A DNA stretch of 64,000 nucleotides from Planctomycetota bacterium (lineage in GTDB: Bacteria > Planctomycetota > UBA8742 > UBA2392), in NCBI GenBank assembly GCA_020638635.1, contig JACKIE010000003.1, positions 1 to 64,000 of the forward strand. Direction: 5' to 3'. The notes below the pieces were generated by a model. The model worked only from the letters and a program-made list of their open reading frames with translations, had not been told where the DNA came from and did no database searches. Shown here one piece after another: positions 1 through 7,476 of the stretch; positions within the stretch are counted from its first letter, which is position 1; each line of letters begins with the position of its first letter. Made by a program: the position numbers and the translations under genes.

Positions 1-1239
1 GGGCGCGTAAGTCTCAAAGGTCTTCACGTCCCTGCAGGCCGCGATCAGCGACTGGTAGGCCTGGATGTTCTTCAGGATCACCGAGACCGGGTTGCTGTCG
101 AGCTCGGAGTACACGATGCCCGCGCACTTGAAGCGCAGCTCATTGTCGAGGCTGTCGCGCGTGGCGATGTCTGACAACACAACCAGCGCTTGGCGCCGGA
201 AGGTGATGTCACGGTCGGCCGCGAGCTTGAACAGCAGGTCGATCGCGCCTCTCACCTTTGCCTCATCCCCCAGCTTGATCAGCGCGCTGATTCGATAGAG
301 CTGGAAGCGCTTGAAATAGAAATTCAGCTCGGAGATCTGGCCGTACTTGCCAAATGCCTCGGCGTACAGGTCTACGCACTTTTCCAGGTTCCTGGGATCG
401 AAGTCGAGCTCGGTGGTCAGCAGCTCGGCGGCGCGCAGGTAACCGTGTTCAAGGGCCAGGCGGCCCAGGTACTCGGTGGCCGCTTCGCCCTGCAGGAAGC
501 TGATGCAGCCCGTGAACTGCGAGACGGCGGCCTCCGGGTGGCCGCGCGCCAGCTCGATGTCGCCGAGCAGCGGGTAGGTCAGCACCAGCTCTTCGGTCGG
601 GTAGTCCAGCGAGAACTGGAATTCGTCGATGTTGCGCTCGCACAGCTTGAAGTTGGCTTCCCGGTCCGGCGAACCGGCTTCGAAGCACATCCCCTTCACG
701 TAGTAGCCGCGGCAGAAGTGGAAGAACATGCGGCTGTAGTCGGGGTACACCTTCTCCCATTCGGATTGGTTTTCGTAACGTACTTTCTCGTCCAGGTAGA
801 CGCGCTTGTCGTTCAGCATCTTGATCGCGTCGTCACAGTACTGGCGGGCGGTCGTCGGGTCCGTGCGACGCAGGCCCATCGCCAGGTCGAGTTGCATCAC
901 GCCCTTTGCGACAACACCCGCGGCGTCTTCCGGGTCGCCGAATTCAGCCAGCGCTTTGCCGTAGCGCGCGGTGCGCCCGGATTCGTCCTGGTCCTGGCTG
1001 AAGATGTAGTCGGCTTCGGCCTTCATCACCTCGGCCTTGTTGCGCCGGGCGCGCGCTTTCTCTTCGGCGCTGCCGCCGCTGATGATTTTGTCCAGTACGT
1101 CGTACGACTCCTCCCACATCTGGAGGCGTACGCCGAGGTAACGGCCGTACTCGACCATGTCGCGCGCGTGTGCGTTGCCTGCAAAGAGGCTGAGCACAAG
1201 CGCCACCGCAAGCCCTGCGAGGATTCTGGGCATCGTCAT
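1..1239 (-). CDS. Exported TPR-like/helical protein, C-terminus cut by window edge
   Basis: The reading frame is open from the start codon at 1239 to base 1, so 413 codons are visible and the stop lies outside the window. The N-terminus (MTMPRILAGLAVALVLSLFA, then GNAHARD) is a signal peptide with a plausible signal peptidase I site after AHA, so the protein should be periplasmic. The rest is Asp/Glu/Arg-rich and helical, with stretches such as QFTGCISFLQGEAATEYLG that resemble tetratricopeptide helices, but no family is certain. An alternative ATG is two codons in (1233). It lies downstream of the secretin gene on the same strand, separated by a terminator-like hairpin at 1398-1425, so it is probably a separate transcription unit. 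Function unknown. Confidence 0.75.
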   Translation of the reverse strand, partial: MTMPRILAGLAVALVLSLFAGNAHARDMVEYGRYLGVRLQMWEESYDVLDKIISGGSAEEKARARRNKAEVMKAEADYIFSQDQDESGRTARYGKALAEFGDPEDAAGVVAKGVMQLDLAMGLRRTDPTTARQYCDDAIKMLNDKRVYLDEKVRYENQSEWEKVYPDYSRMFFHFCRGYYVKGMCFEAGSPDREANFKLCERNIDEFQFSLDYPTEELVLTYPLLGDIELARGHPEAAVSQFTGCISFLQGEAATEYLGRLALEHGYLRAAELLTTELDFDPRNLEKCVDLYAEAFGKYGQISELNFYFKRFQLYRISALIKLGDEAKVRGAIDLLFKLAADRDITFRRQALVVLSDIATRDSLDNELRFKCAGIVYSELDSNPVSVILKNIQAYQSLIAACRDVKTFETYAP

Positions 1240-1397
1240 AAACCTTGATGGATTGGGCATATCGAGCTGCTCCGTTGGAGCCCCGGAGACGAAAATGGTT
1301 GTGTAGGTGCGTAATGGACGCACTTCTATACCAAAGGCAAACGGATGAGTTAAGCCGGGGGTTCAGTGCATTTTGGCCCTGGGACGGGCTTTAAATC

Positions 1398-1425
1398 AAG
1401 GCCCCCGGCGTGAACCGGGGGCCTT
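1398..1425 (-). terminator. Hairpin terminator downstream of the secretin gene
   Basis: A perfect 11-bp stem, AAGGCCCCCGG (1398-1408) with CCGGGGGCCTT (1415-1425), closes on a 6-base loop 16 bases beyond the secretin stop codon. The minus-strand continuation is TTGATTTAAAG, a weak T-rich tail. No gene ends here on the plus strand. Confidence 0.6.
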
Positions 1426-1440
1426 GTCTTTTCAGCGTGT

Positions 1441-4134
1441 CTAGCGCGGCTGCGTCGGGCCGGCGCCGTACTGGTAATCCTCTTCCTCTTCGAGGTCAAT
1501 GATGCGGGCGCTGACCACGATGATGATGTCCTGGCGCACCACGCTCTTGCCCTTGCGGGTGAAGAGCGCGCCGATCAGCGGCAGGTCACTGATGATGGGG
1601 ATGCCGGAATCAACCTGGGTTTCGCTCATCTGGCGCAGTCCGCCGATCACGAAGCTGCCTCCGTCCGGCAGGGTAATGGTGGTTCGGATGCGCTGCAGGG
1701 TCAGCTGCGGGGTCTGGATCGCCACCGGGGTGCCGACGCCGAGGCTGGTGGTGAAGGTGGGAATCGGGCGCAGTAGCGTGGCCAGCGTCGGGCGCAGCTC
1801 AAGTGTCACGTAGCGGCGGTCGGCACTGATCGTGGGGCGAACGTCCAGCACGATGCCGTCGCGGATCACGTCCACCACCGGGTCGGCCACGGCTACACCG
1901 GTCGCGGTGTTGGTGTCGAAGTCACGGATGTAGGCGACTTCGTTGAGGATGCTGACGTGGGCACGCTGGGTGTTGTGGACGGTGATGCGGGGGGCCGTCA
2001 GAAGGGTGGCGCGTTCACGCTTACGAACGGCGCGCAGGATGGCGTTCACCTCCGGGTTGTCGATGAAAGCCATCTGGAACGTCATGCCGCCCTTGTCGGT
2101 CAGGCCCACGTTTCCGCGTTGTCCGCCCAGGCTCTGGTCGAACAGGTTCTCGATACGCGCGCGCTGGTCGATGCGCACGTTGCCCGAAGGCGGCATGTCC
2201 TGGAAGAAGAAGCCTGCGTCGTTACCCGAGCCACCCGGGCCCGCCGGATTGGTGCTGTTGCCGAACTGGATGTCGTCAAGCGCCGCCGGAACGGGCGGGA
2301 TGCCGGGCGCCGGGATCTGCGGGCTGCCGCCGATGCCGCGGAAGTCGAGCCCGATATCCTCAAGGAAGTCGTCGCGGATGGTGATGAAGCGGGCCTCCAC
2401 CGACACCGTCAGTCCCTGGCTGCGGCGCAGGTCGGCCAGCAGGTTTGCCACGCGGTCGATGTTGTCCGGGCTGTTCAGCACGATCAGGTCCTGCTGGCGG
2501 GTGGTCAGCCCGTGGCCGTCGAGTCCCCAACTGTCCGGAGAAATGGCTTCTTCAATCACTTCCAGCAGGTCGTCGATCACCAGCGGATCGGCTTCCTCCT
2601 CTTCCTCGTCCTGCAACAGGCGCGATTCACGCTCGGTGTCGCCGGACAGGCGCGGCTCGTCACCGCGGAAGGTGCGCAGGTTGATCAGCAGGTCGGCCAC
2701 GTTGAACACGCGGCGTACCACGTTGCGACCTTCCCCGGCACCTGCCTCGTCGATGATCACCGCGCCGTTTTCGACGCGCCAGGACAGGTCGGCCTGGTCG
2801 CACACGAGGTCAAGAGCCTGGCGCAGCTTGACGCGGCCGATATCGAGGTTGATCTCGGTTTCGCCATCGACGGCGCGGGCGCGCAGGATGTTGATGTTGC
2901 CCTCGGTGCGGAACTTGGCGACTACTTCGTCGAGCGTCGATCCCTCGAAGAACAGGGGCAGGTTGACCGTCTCGAGCGCGCTGCGCACCGCGATGTCTTC
3001 CTTGCTGAGCCGTGTCTGGCGCGAATCTTCGAGCACGCGGGCGCGCTCGTTGGTGGCCAGCCAATCCTCGAACGACGCCAGCTCAACGTCATTGGTGGGC
3101 ATCGGCGTGCGTGACTTGATCAACTCCAGCGTTTCGCGCCAGTTGCGGTTGAAGTCTTCCCATGCCGTGCGGTCGCGCTGGCCCTGGTCAAGGCTGGTTG
3201 CAATCTGCTTGAGGCGCGATACCTGTTCGTTGTACGGGTCCTCGCGCAGGATCTTGTTCAGCACTACCACCGCATCTTTGTACTCGCGGCGGTCGAAGTA
3301 CTCCTTGGCCTGGTCGTACAGGTTGCGGATTTCTTCGCGGTAACGGTCCAGCTCCTGCTGGATCTCGAGCTCGCGCAGGCGGCGCTCCTGCTCGCGGATC
3401 TTCTTGAAGTCCTCAACGCGGGCGTTCTCGCGCAGGTTTTCGGCTTCCTGCATCAGCAGGCGCGCCTCGCGCTCAAACCCCTCGGTCTCGATCATGTAGT
3501 CCGTCCAGCGGATGATATCGAGTACCTTCTCTACCTCGGCGATCGCCTCGGCGTACTGGCCGTTTCGCATGTAGCGGTTTGCCACATCGAGTCCGTGGCT
3601 GATTTCGTACACCGCCTCGGCACGCAGCGCCGCTTCTTCTTCGCTGCGGGCGACGGCCATGTTCTCACCGGGGCTGCGGGTCACACCCAGCGCCTGGTCA
3701 ACGTTGGACTTGATCTCCAGGGCGACGGCGTTCTTGGGGTCCATCAGCAGCGCGTCGCGGGCGTAGTCACCCGCCTCTTCGTAGCGCTTGTCCTGGTAGA
3801 GCCTGGCCGCTTCGTTGGCGTAGAACTGCGCGAGTTCCTTGATGTCCTTGTCGTTGACGCCCTCGATGGCTCCGCGCGCGGCGCGCTCCCCGCGGCTGGC
3901 CACTTCCCTGGGCTGGCCGGCGGCTTCCGTTTCGCCGGCGGTCGCCTTGTCGCGGCTCTCTTCGCGCGTGGCGGGCTTGCCGTCTTCGCTCTCGAAGCGG
4001 GAAACGTAGTCGTCGGTGGTCGGCTTGAGGTTTACTTCGTCAGCGGGCGCCGGGCCGGACGCACAGGCTGCAAGCAGGCCGGTGAAACCGGCAACAGCGG
4101 CTATCGAAAGCCGCTTTGAGATCCCTAACTTCAT
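1441..4134 (-). CDS. Lipoprotein secretin, GspD/PilQ-type outer-membrane channel
   Basis: 897 aa from ATG 4134, chosen because AGGAG lies 10 bases upstream; an in-frame ATG at 4152 overlaps that site. The N-terminus (MKLGISKRLSIAAVAGF...) ends in the lipobox LLAAC, with Cys24 as the lipidated residue. A tetratricopeptide-like stretch (YEEAGDYARDALLMDPKNA) and a charged coiled coil follow, then an STN/N-domain-like region (VNLPLFFEGSTLDEVVAKF). The C-terminal third is a clear type II/III secretin domain: LTAPRITVHN, GIVLDVRPTIS, LPDGGSFVIGGL and SDLPLIGALF. Secretins form multimeric outer-membrane pores for type IV pili or type II secretion. The PilM/PilN/PilO-like genes just upstream suggest the same machine. 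It has its own promoter (4215-4242). Confidence 0.92.
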   Translation of the reverse strand: MKLGISKRLSIAAVAGFTGLLAACASGPAPADEVNLKPTTDDYVSRFESEDGKPATREESRDKATAGETEAAGQPREVASRGERAARGAIEGVNDKDIKELAQFYANEAARLYQDKRYEEAGDYARDALLMDPKNAVALEIKSNVDQALGVTRSPGENMAVARSEEEAALRAEAVYEISHGLDVANRYMRNGQYAEAIAEVEKVLDIIRWTDYMIETEGFEREARLLMQEAENLRENARVEDFKKIREQERRLRELEIQQELDRYREEIRNLYDQAKEYFDRREYKDAVVVLNKILREDPYNEQVSRLKQIATSLDQGQRDRTAWEDFNRNWRETLELIKSRTPMPTNDVELASFEDWLATNERARVLEDSRQTRLSKEDIAVRSALETVNLPLFFEGSTLDEVVAKFRTEGNINILRARAVDGETEINLDIGRVKLRQALDLVCDQADLSWRVENGAVIIDEAGAGEGRNVVRRVFNVADLLINLRTFRGDEPRLSGDTERESRLLQDEEEEEADPLVIDDLLEVIEEAISPDSWGLDGHGLTTRQQDLIVLNSPDNIDRVANLLADLRRSQGLTVSVEARFITIRDDFLEDIGLDFRGIGGSPQIPAPGIPPVPAALDDIQFGNSTNPAGPGGSGNDAGFFFQDMPPSGNVRIDQRARIENLFDQSLGGQRGNVGLTDKGGMTFQMAFIDNPEVNAILRAVRKRERATLLTAPRITVHNTQRAHVSILNEVAYIRDFDTNTATGVAVADPVVDVIRDGIVLDVRPTISADRRYVTLELRPTLATLLRPIPTFTTSLGVGTPVAIQTPQLTLQRIRTTITLPDGGSFVIGGLRQMSETQVDSGIPIISDLPLIGALFTRKGKSVVRQDIIIVVSARIIDLEEEEDYQYGAGPTQPR

Positions 4135-4214
4135 GCTTAACTCGCTCCTCATCCGTCGGGGTCATCCCGGGGAAGATGCGTAGGGGTCCACACGAAATAT
4201 CGGAGGGGGCCTTC

Positions 4215-4242
4215 AATTTAGCCGCAGGGCGGATTGTGTCAA
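4215..4242 (-). promoter_or_regulatory. Sigma70-type promoter for the secretin gene
   Basis: Read on the minus strand: TTGACA (4242-4237), a 16-base spacer, then TAAATT (4220-4215). The -35 matches consensus exactly and the -10 at 4 of 6 positions. It lies 81 bases before the secretin start and downstream of the hairpin at 4324-4351, so the secretin can be transcribed apart from the PilM operon. The leader would be about 75 nt. Confidence 0.6.
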
Positions 4243-4323
4243 CGCTCTATATCTTTTCGGACGTCACCCTTGCGTCATGCTCCCTCTCGCAATCCGGTAT
4301 GTCAGTATCCAAGCCTCAACGCA

Positions 4324-4351
4324 AGAGACCCGGCCGAAAGGCCGGGTCTCT
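4324..4351 (-). terminator. Hairpin terminator after the EF-hand protein gene
   Basis: A perfect 12-bp stem, AGAGACCCGGCC with GGCCGGGTCTCT, closes on a GAAA loop (TTTC on the transcribed strand). It begins 16 bases past the stop codon at 4368. There is no strong T tract, so termination may be partial. Confidence 0.6.
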
Positions 4352-4367
4352 GTCTGAATCGCGGATG

Positions 4368-6317
4368 CTAGTCCTTGTACAGCGTGCCGAACAGGTCGAA
4401 GTCGCTGCCGCCGACCGTCACGGTGCGGTCTTTGAGGCCCTCGAAGGTGCCGGCCTTCATGTCCACCGTGTGGTCCTTGAACTTCTTCAGGTCGCCTGCC
4501 TTGACCTCGTTGCCGGCAGCGTCCCAAACCGTAACCCCGCTGCCCGGGCTGTCCAGGTTGATCTGACCGCCGACTTCCTTGCCCGAGCCGACCGAGCCCG
4601 TCCAGAGTACCCGCAACCACTGCTCACCGACCTTGGTCCAGCGGGTGAGCTCGAAGGTGCCTTCCTTCGCGCCGCTCTTTATGGCGAGACAGCGCACTTC
4701 AAGGGCGTTGTCCGTGCTGGCGGGCGCATCCGGCGTTGCGGCCTGCTGGCTGGCTTTGGGAAGCTCGAAGTCACCCACCTTGCTGGAGCCGAGCAGGAAG
4801 CCCTTGCTGGTTGTGGTCACGAACTTGAAGTCCGTGCTGAAGTCGATTTCCGTGTCCGCGGGCAGCAGCACGGCCGCGTTCACCTCCGCGCCGGCGATGT
4901 CGAACATCTTGACGCCGCGGCTCTTGAGGTCGGTTAGCTTGAACTTGCCACCGATGTTGGGGTTGTCCGGGCCGAACGCCTCGGTGACCTGCACCCGATA
5001 CCACGAGTTCACGTCGTTTTCGGTTACCTTGTGCCAGGTGACCAGCGAGATGGTGCCGTTCGGCGGCGCGGCGCCGGACCACTTCATTTCCACGCGGTTG
5101 CGCACGATGACCGGGTGGCCGTCGGCGGCAGTGCGATCCGGGAAGATGTTCCATCCTTCTTTTTTCGAGTAGCGCTGTCCGCGGTCCGCATCGCTCTTGG
5201 TGGCCATGGTGACCGCGTATGTGTAGGTGACGTCGAGGTCGAATGAACTGTCGCGGTACTCATTCCCCGTGACCCAGTTGACCACTTCCCACTCCGACGG
5301 CTCTTCGGGCTGCACGGGCCGGGAATCGCCGGTTTCCTTCTCATACTGCTCCTGCGCCTGGGCCTGGCGGGGCCACTTCTGCTTTCGGGTTTTGCCCGTG
5401 TCGTCTGCCGTGGAATCGTTCCACCACTTGTTGAAGCGAGCTTCCCATTGGCGGTCCTTTTCCAGGTACTCGGCCACCTTCTTACTGTGTGCGCTGCGGC
5501 GCTTGGCCACGGTCTGGGGCGCGCGGCGCTCGATCAGGAACGTGAGGTCCTTGGGTACCTTGGCGACGCCAGGGTCCTGCCAGGTCACAAGGATTTCCAT
5601 GGTCGCCGGGTCGATTTTCGCCTCGACGCCGGATACGGGCCCGAACTCAACCTCTTCGTGCGGCTCGTAGCGACGTTCGTACTCGGAGAAGTCAATCTCG
5701 CCGTCAAAGGGCGAGCGGTCCCAGTCGTGTTCTTCCTGCTGGGTAATCTCGCCGTCTTTGGCCCTCAGGCGTTTGTCGTCGTTGGTGTCCAGGGCGTCGA
5801 ACTGCTCAGCGGCGTTGGTGGGCGGATCGTCATACTCCTTGCGGCTGATCAGGCCGTCTTTGTCGCGGTCCCAGTTCTCGAACTTGCCCTTTTCGCCGGG
5901 ATCGATCGAGTGCGGCGATTCTCCCCACTCGCGCGGGTCCCAGAAGCCGTCCTTGTTTTCGTCGAACTGGTTGAACTCGTCGGGCTTGGGGCCGTCCATC
6001 ACGATGCTGAACTCGATGGGCAGGGCCAACAGCTTTTTGCTGCCTTCGGGGGCCTTCCAGTCTTCGCCCTGTCGCGGCTCCAGCGCGGCCGACACGTTGT
6101 CGGCGAGCGGAATCGGATCCTTGGGCGGCTCAGCCTTCGTGCTGTCCAGCTGTTTGCGCACGCTCTGCAACGTGCCCGACAGTTTGTCGGAACCCTCGTC
6201 GATGCCGCTGGTCATCACCGCGGCTACGATGAAAATCAGCGCGAGCGCCACACCGGCCAGCGGCGCCAACACCGGGCCGTACTGAGCAAGCGCGCCTGTA
6301 CTTTTTGCCTGTGCCAT
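4368..6317 (-). CDS. Membrane-anchored protein with EF-hand calcium loops and beta-sandwich-like domains
   Basis: 649 aa. A single transmembrane segment (about residues 15-37) anchors a large extracytoplasmic part. Residues 119-130 form an ideal 12-residue EF-hand loop (D-x-N-x-D-G-x-x-D-x-x-E), and residues 150-161 a second (D-x-D-x-D-G-x-I-S-x-x-E). Degenerate loops follow near 177-190 and 200-212. The section after residue 225 (ILVTWQDP..., TYTYAVTMATKS) resembles a fibronectin type III fold interrupted by a charged insert (KKVAEYLEKDRQWEARF). The C-terminal half repeats a WYRVQVTEAFGP / QWLRVLWTGSVG theme, probably two related beta domains. It is last in the PilM-PilN and PilO-like operon, 54 bases after the previous gene, so a calcium-binding structural part of that secretin system is a reasonable inference. 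I do not recognise a named family. Confidence 0.85.
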   Translation of the reverse strand: MAQAKSTGALAQYGPVLAPLAGVALALIFIVAAVMTSGIDEGSDKLSGTLQSVRKQLDSTKAEPPKDPIPLADNVSAALEPRQGEDWKAPEGSKKLLALPIEFSIVMDGPKPDEFNQFDENKDGFWDPREWGESPHSIDPGEKGKFENWDRDKDGLISRKEYDDPPTNAAEQFDALDTNDDKRLRAKDGEITQQEEHDWDRSPFDGEIDFSEYERRYEPHEEVEFGPVSGVEAKIDPATMEILVTWQDPGVAKVPKDLTFLIERRAPQTVAKRRSAHSKKVAEYLEKDRQWEARFNKWWNDSTADDTGKTRKQKWPRQAQAQEQYEKETGDSRPVQPEEPSEWEVVNWVTGNEYRDSSFDLDVTYTYAVTMATKSDADRGQRYSKKEGWNIFPDRTAADGHPVIVRNRVEMKWSGAAPPNGTISLVTWHKVTENDVNSWYRVQVTEAFGPDNPNIGGKFKLTDLKSRGVKMFDIAGAEVNAAVLLPADTEIDFSTDFKFVTTTSKGFLLGSSKVGDFELPKASQQAATPDAPASTDNALEVRCLAIKSGAKEGTFELTRWTKVGEQWLRVLWTGSVGSGKEVGGQINLDSPGSGVTVWDAAGNEVKAGDLKKFKDHTVDMKAGTFEGLKDRTVTVGGSDFDLFGTLYKD

Positions 6318-6371
6318 ATCCGTTTCCCTTTTATGGGAAGGGGAGTTCGGGGTTTGACGCCCTCATCCTGT

Positions 6372-7442
6372 TTACTGGTTCTCTTCCTTCTTCACCGCAC
6401 GCCAGTTCTTGTTGAATGCGGCGGCCCTCAGCTTCAGGCCGGCGCGAACCGGCAGCACGATGCGGTCGTTCTCGTTCAGGTCCTCGGTTGCGGCCTCCAC
6501 CAGCTTCTTGCCCTCTCCGATTTCCGGATCGAGCTCCGTGGGGTCCGGGGGCACGATGATGCCTTTGCCCTTTTCGTTGAGCTTCCTGGCGACTTCGGCT
6601 TTGTCCTCGTTGCCGATGTCGAGTCGGATTTCCGGCGGGCGCTCGGTCATTTCCGTCTGGAGCATGTCGAGCAGTATCGGGAATCCGCGGCGGGCATTTT
6701 CGCCCTGTCCTGACATGGTCCGGGTGGTGGGATTCACCAGCTCGTCGGCCAGTACGACGGCAAATGAGGGCGAGCACTCAAGCTTGACGGTGAACGGCAT
6801 GGACAGCCAGGGCGAGTCCGCCTCGCCGCCACCCGTGACCCCGAAGGAGTCGAAGTTGACTTCCAGCAGCTTGACTCCAAACGTCTCGCCCGCGCCGGAG
6901 GCAAGAAGTCGCTCGCACGTCGCGGCCAACTCCTGCAGGATGCGCAGGCGCATCTGCATCTCGCGGATCTTGTCCGGCGCGGGCGACGTCATCTCGCCTT
7001 CCAGCCGATCCCAGATCTGCTCCTTGTCGCTGCCGGAACGGACCAACGCCCAACCTTCCATCAGGGATGGCATCGGCACGGGTTTTGCCATGGCGGCAAA
7101 GCGGTCCTTCAGCTTCTGAAGGCTGGGGCGGGCCTCCGAAGTGTAGAACTCACTGCCCGAGCCGTATGTCGTGAATCCGCTGGTGAACGCCACGCCAGGG
7201 CCGCTCGTCAGCTTGGTCTCCGCATCCTTCAGCGAATCGCCGAAGCGATTCGAGCGCTCCGTCGCCTGGTCCAGGGTGCCCTTGGTGGGCACGACGGTCC
7301 ACTTCGCCAGGTTGATTTGCGCGGTCGAGAGTTCCTCTTCGGTGCCGCCGCGAATCATGATGCCGACGAGCAGGAACACCACGCCGAGCAGTATCCCGAC
7401 ACCGAACACCACGAAATGAAGATTTTTCTTCAGGTTATCCAT
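6372..7442 (-). CDS. PilO-like inner-membrane anchor protein
   Basis: 356 aa. One transmembrane helix (about residues 9-29, LHFVVFGVGILLGVVFLLVG) follows a short basic N-terminus, and a periplasmic domain with a coiled-coil start (LKDAETKLTSG) follows. Later there is a mixed alpha/beta region with FGVTGGGEADSPWLSMPFTV, reminiscent of the ferredoxin-like fold of PilO/GspM partners. No motif proves the family. The case rests on topology and position: it starts 34 bases after the PilM-PilN fusion, where pilO sits in type IV pilus operons. It could equally be a lineage-specific substitute. Confidence 0.75.
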   Translation of the reverse strand: MDNLKKNLHFVVFGVGILLGVVFLLVGIMIRGGTEEELSTAQINLAKWTVVPTKGTLDQATERSNRFGDSLKDAETKLTSGPGVAFTSGFTTYGSGSEFYTSEARPSLQKLKDRFAAMAKPVPMPSLMEGWALVRSGSDKEQIWDRLEGEMTSPAPDKIREMQMRLRILQELAATCERLLASGAGETFGVKLLEVNFDSFGVTGGGEADSPWLSMPFTVKLECSPSFAVVLADELVNPTTRTMSGQGENARRGFPILLDMLQTEMTERPPEIRLDIGNEDKAEVARKLNEKGKGIIVPPDPTELDPEIGEGKKLVEAATEDLNENDRIVLPVRAGLKLRAAAFNKNWRAVKKEENQ

Positions 7443-7476
7443 AGTTGACCCTGCCGGTCTTGAGACCGCGTGATGT

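Noticed and set aside
190..1248. Long plus-strand open frame opposite the truncated exported protein
   Set aside because: It is antisense to a frame with signal peptide and consistent codon use; its own composition (His/Val/Leu/Gly-rich) is typical of an antisense shadow in GC-rich DNA.
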